A stretch of 41,838 nucleotides of DNA from UBA5070 sp035352895. GTDB taxonomy: Bacteria; Fibrobacterota; Fibrobacteria; UBA5070. Position numbers and translations under genes: made by a program. Positions 39,477-41,838 of the stretch are shown here, in pieces. The stretch covers positions 1 through 41,838 of the forward strand of contig DAOPYN010000039.1 in assembly GCA_035352895.1 (NCBI GenBank), given 5' to 3'. Position 1 is the stretch's first letter. Each line of letters opens with the position of its first letter. The notes under the pieces are model-generated. The model ran no database searches and was not told where the DNA came from. It worked only from the letters and a program-made list of their open reading frames with translations.

Positions 39477-40642
39477 CAATTCGCTCCCGTTCCAAGTAGG
39501 TTCCGATAGATTCCGACATAGTCGGCGGTCATCCGTTTTTTGTCAAACCTCGCCAAGGCATCGGCACGGGCGTTCTCCCGGATGTGGTCCAGGGATTCCA
39601 GATCACCCATCACTTTGCAGAGAACCTCCGCCAGGGAGTCGGGATCCTCCGACCGGAACAGGAAACCGTTCCAGCCATCTGTGACCACCTCCCGGAACGG
39701 CCCGATGTCGGAAAACACGGACAACGACCGGCAGAGCTGCGCCTCCACGGAGGCCAGGGACAAACCTTCCACGCGGGAGGGCATGCAGAAGATGTCGAAG
39801 GCGGAAAGCAGGGCGGGGACGTCCTCTCGCGGAGGATGGATGGCGATCCGTTCACCCAACCCATGCCGGACGATCGCGTCCTTGACCACGGCGAGGTTGT
39901 CCTGGGGCCCACCGTAGGCCGCACCGAAGATGGCGACCTTCCAGGGTCGCGCCGTGACCGGCAGTCGCGCCATGGCTTCCACGAGGATCTCCTGGCCTTT
40001 GCGCGTGGTCAGCGAACCCACGGTGCCCACCAGGATTTCTTCCGGAGCGATGCCCAATTCCGAGCGCACCCGATCCCGCTCCGAGGCGGAAAACGAAAAC
40101 CGGGATACATCCGCCCCGTTGAGCACCACGCGCAGCTTGGATTCCGGCAAGGACTCCAGCTTCCGGGCCGAATCCGCCGCGGACTGGGAGACGGCCGTGA
40201 TGACCTGGGTGGTTCTCGAAAGCCATCGATTCAGGACGTGAGCCCACTTGGGGAACCACTCGTAGAGGCTGTGAAGGGTATGTACTCGGAAGGGCACGCC
40301 GGAGGTCAGCGCCGCCAGCCGGCCGATCGCCGCAGGAAGAAAATCGCAGGTGTGGACCAGGTCGATACGATCCTTCCGGAAGTCCGCGCGGAGCCTCCAG
40401 AGTGCCCCCAGGAGCGAAGGAAGCGATCCGACCTTCACCGCATTCGAAGCCGGATACACGCGGATCTGGATCCCTCGGCGTTCGAACTCCCCGATCCACG
40501 GATTGTTCCGGGTGAGGACATACAGGACAGGCTCGAACTCGTCGCGCGGCAGGGAATCCATCAGATCGCCCGTGAACCGCTCCAGGCCTCCCTCATGGAT
40601 CGCCGTCAGGACATAGGCGATGCGCCGCGGCCTTGCGCTCAT
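39476..40642 (-). CDS. Family 4 glycosyltransferase
   Basis: A 388-residue GT-B enzyme. The opening RRIAYVLTAIHEGGLERFTGDLM with its Gly-rich loop, DLVHTCDFLPAAIGRLAA, VVLNGADVSRFSF, LVGTVGSLTTRKGQEILVEAMARL and the donor motif PSRVEGLSLASVEAQ (E-x7-E) are all typical of GT4. It transfers a nucleotide-sugar unit onto a lipid-linked acceptor at the cytoplasmic membrane. The ATG at 40642 overlaps the stop of the upstream GT2 gene (ATGA), and its own stop overlaps the next start, so expression is tightly coupled. Confidence 0.9.
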   Translation of the reverse strand: MSARPRRIAYVLTAIHEGGLERFTGDLMDSLPRDEFEPVLYVLTRNNPWIGEFERRGIQIRVYPASNAVKVGSLPSLLGALWRLRADFRKDRIDLVHTCDFLPAAIGRLAALTSGVPFRVHTLHSLYEWFPKWAHVLNRWLSRTTQVITAVSQSAADSARKLESLPESKLRVVLNGADVSRFSFSASERDRVRSELGIAPEEILVGTVGSLTTRKGQEILVEAMARLPVTARPWKVAIFGAAYGGPQDNLAVVKDAIVRHGLGERIAIHPPREDVPALLSAFDIFCMPSRVEGLSLASVEAQLCRSLSVFSDIGPFREVVTDGWNGFLFRSEDPDSLAEVLCKVMGDLESLDHIRENARADALARFDKKRMTADYVGIYRNLLGTGAN

Positions 40643-41412
40643 CGAGGTCCCGCGAATTTCAGGACGCGACGAGCCGATGTGCGGACCGCCCAAACCACAA
40701 GGCGAACCAAGGTGTGGAAAACACCCAGACGTTGGAGTCTGTGCAGGATGTGCCAGTTGAAGCGAAGGGATTCCAGTTTGTTCTGGGAAAGCGATCCCGT
40801 CAACACCCGGTACTTCACCAGGACGCCCGGGCACCGCACGGCCACGGCTCCCTTGCGCAGGTACTCCAACCAGAGGGCGAAATCGTGGTTGAGCCGCAAG
40901 GGGAGCATGATCGGATCACCGATCGCCTCCCGATCCACCAGCACGCTGGAAAGCCCGATGTCGTTGCCCCAAGTGAGCCGTTCCCAATCTGGCTTCACGG
41001 GAGCCCGCACCACGATCCCCAGCGATGTTCCCTGGGGATCTACCCATTCGTAATCAGAGAAGACCATTCCTGCGGAGGTCTCGCGGAGGCACTCCATCTG
41101 CGCCTCCAGCTTTCCGGGAAGCCAGAGGTCGTCGCTGTCCAGGAATGCGATGTATCGGCCTTTGGCGACCTTCACGCCTTCGTTGCGGGCCAGGGCGGCG
41201 CCCTTGTTGGAGCTCAGGAAAATGGAACGGATCCGGCTGTCCGCAGAGGCCAATTCCTCGATGAGTTTCCGGGAGGAATCCGACGAGCAATCGTCCACCA
41301 GGAGCAGTTCCCATTCCTGCCAGGACTGCGCCTGGACGGATTCGACCGAAGCAGCCAGAGTCCTGGCGGAATTGTAGACGGGCATCACGATGGAAACGAT
41401 CGGCCGTTCCAT
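40639..41412 (-). CDS. Family 2 glycosyltransferase
   Basis: A 257-residue GT-A enzyme with the classical opening MERPIVSIVMPVYNSARTL, LLLVDDCSSDSSRKLIEEL, NKGAALARNEGVKVAKGRYIAFLDSDD (DxD motif) and the acceptor-side LNHDFALWLEYLRKGA, in which the usual ED or DW pair is replaced by NHDF. It is the first gene of the four-gene operon. ATG 41412 aligns with the family start; an upstream in-frame ATG at 41463 would add 17 residues without similarity. Confidence 0.9.
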   Translation of the reverse strand: MERPIVSIVMPVYNSARTLAASVESVQAQSWQEWELLLVDDCSSDSSRKLIEELASADSRIRSIFLSSNKGAALARNEGVKVAKGRYIAFLDSDDLWLPGKLEAQMECLRETSAGMVFSDYEWVDPQGTSLGIVVRAPVKPDWERLTWGNDIGLSSVLVDREAIGDPIMLPLRLNHDFALWLEYLRKGAVAVRCPGVLVKYRVLTGSLSQNKLESLRFNWHILHRLQRLGVFHTLVRLVVWAVRTSARRVLKFAGPR

Positions 41413-41614
41413 CAGGACACCAGCCTTTGCGCATGCTCCACCCGGGCCCGAAGGGGAAGCCATGCACCTTCAAGGTCACCTTGCGGTGCCCGCGGCAAGC
41501 TCCCCTGGACTTCGAAGCGAGATGGCTTCCGGATGCTCATGAAGTACCACAATAGTAGGCATTTTGGACCTCCGCTTCCCCTTTGTCTTGCGGGATTTTG
41601 CAGATATCCGAACG

Positions 41615-41838
41615 CTAGCCCCGCCTTTGCACCGGCCCGAACGCCCGCTCGTAGCGGGACAGGTTGTCCTGGAGGGTTTGGATCAGGGACACCATGTGGG
41701 AAGGCGTGGTGATGATGCGAGCACCCACCTTGGCCTTGGGCACTCCCGGGAGGAGGCGGGCGAAGTCCAGCACGAATTCGTGGGGGCTGTGGCTCACCAG
41801 CACGAAGTTGGAGTAGATGCCTTCCGCTTCCTTTTCGG
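41615..41838 (-). CDS. DUF3467 family protein, C-terminal part (cut by window edge)
   Basis: At least 73 residues, the 5' end lying outside the window. YSNFVLVSHSPHEFVLDFARLLPG, then KAKVGARIITTPSHMVSLIQTLQDNLSRYERAFG, match the whole core of DUF3467, a short family of about 90-110 residues found in many phyla. Its function is unknown. It ends 203 bp before the glycosyltransferase operon on the same strand. Confidence 0.88.
   Translation of the reverse strand, partial: EKEAEGIYSNFVLVSHSPHEFVLDFARLLPGVPKAKVGARIITTPSHMVSLIQTLQDNLSRYERAFGPVQRRG

Noticed and set aside
1..41838. CRISPR arrays, rRNA, tRNA, transposase genes
   Set aside because: No regularly spaced repeats of suitable size, no RNA gene signatures and no transposase or integrase motifs were seen on either strand.

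Overview
The window looks like a chromosomal piece of a GC-rich, Gram-negative bacterium. The envelope signs are a lipobox protein, an outer-membrane barrel, an MlaE permease and a Wza-type export protein. A glycoside hydrolase family 8 remnant ends in a type-9-secretion-like sorting domain, which is compatible with Fibrobacterota. That placement is an inference from few markers.

Layout. 1-1.65 kb: groES (cut by the edge) behind a perfect CIRCE operator, then a two-gene envelope operon. 1.96-8.06 kb: a possibly exported PEP-synthase-like dikinase, an unrecognised membrane protein and acnB. 8.1-9.8 kb: a small defence or toxin cluster. It holds an Rpn-family nuclease with a strong internal ribosome binding site, which could give a separate C-terminal inhibitor, and a zeta-like kinase overlapping a 64-residue antitoxin-like gene. 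9.85-12.5 kb: a rearranged stretch. An ABC ATPase gene is broken near its 3' end, and its two parts are separated by a GH8 3' fragment and an intact PAP2 phosphatase gene. A 25-bp direct repeat marks both edges. 12.5-16.0 kb: the two ABC-2 permeases and a serine hydrolase of that operon, a divergent metallo-beta-lactamase-fold hydrolase, and a 44-bp perfect palindrome.

16.0-20.2 kb: a four-gene respiratory operon (membrane protein, Rieske protein, full-length cytochrome b, CydA-like protein fused to cytochrome c). 20.4-24.2 kb: creB-creC-creD in divergent orientation. Four in-phase TTCGC half-sites with 6-bp spacers lie at the creC/creD junction, the spacing known for CreB sites. 24.3-26.9 kb: an outer-membrane protein, mlaE and mutY.

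26.99-41.4 kb: a polysaccharide locus in two compositional parts. The first (about 27.0-33.5 kb) is clearly AT-richer than the rest and carries export protein, chain-length protein, polymerase, flippase and a methyltransferase; it looks acquired. The second is GC-rich and carries five glycosyltransferases and two methyltransferases, four of them in a tightly overlapping operon. A DUF3467 gene runs off the right edge.

The best candidates for something new are the Rpn gene with its internal start, the interrupted ABC ATPase locus, and the TTCGC array in the cre operon.
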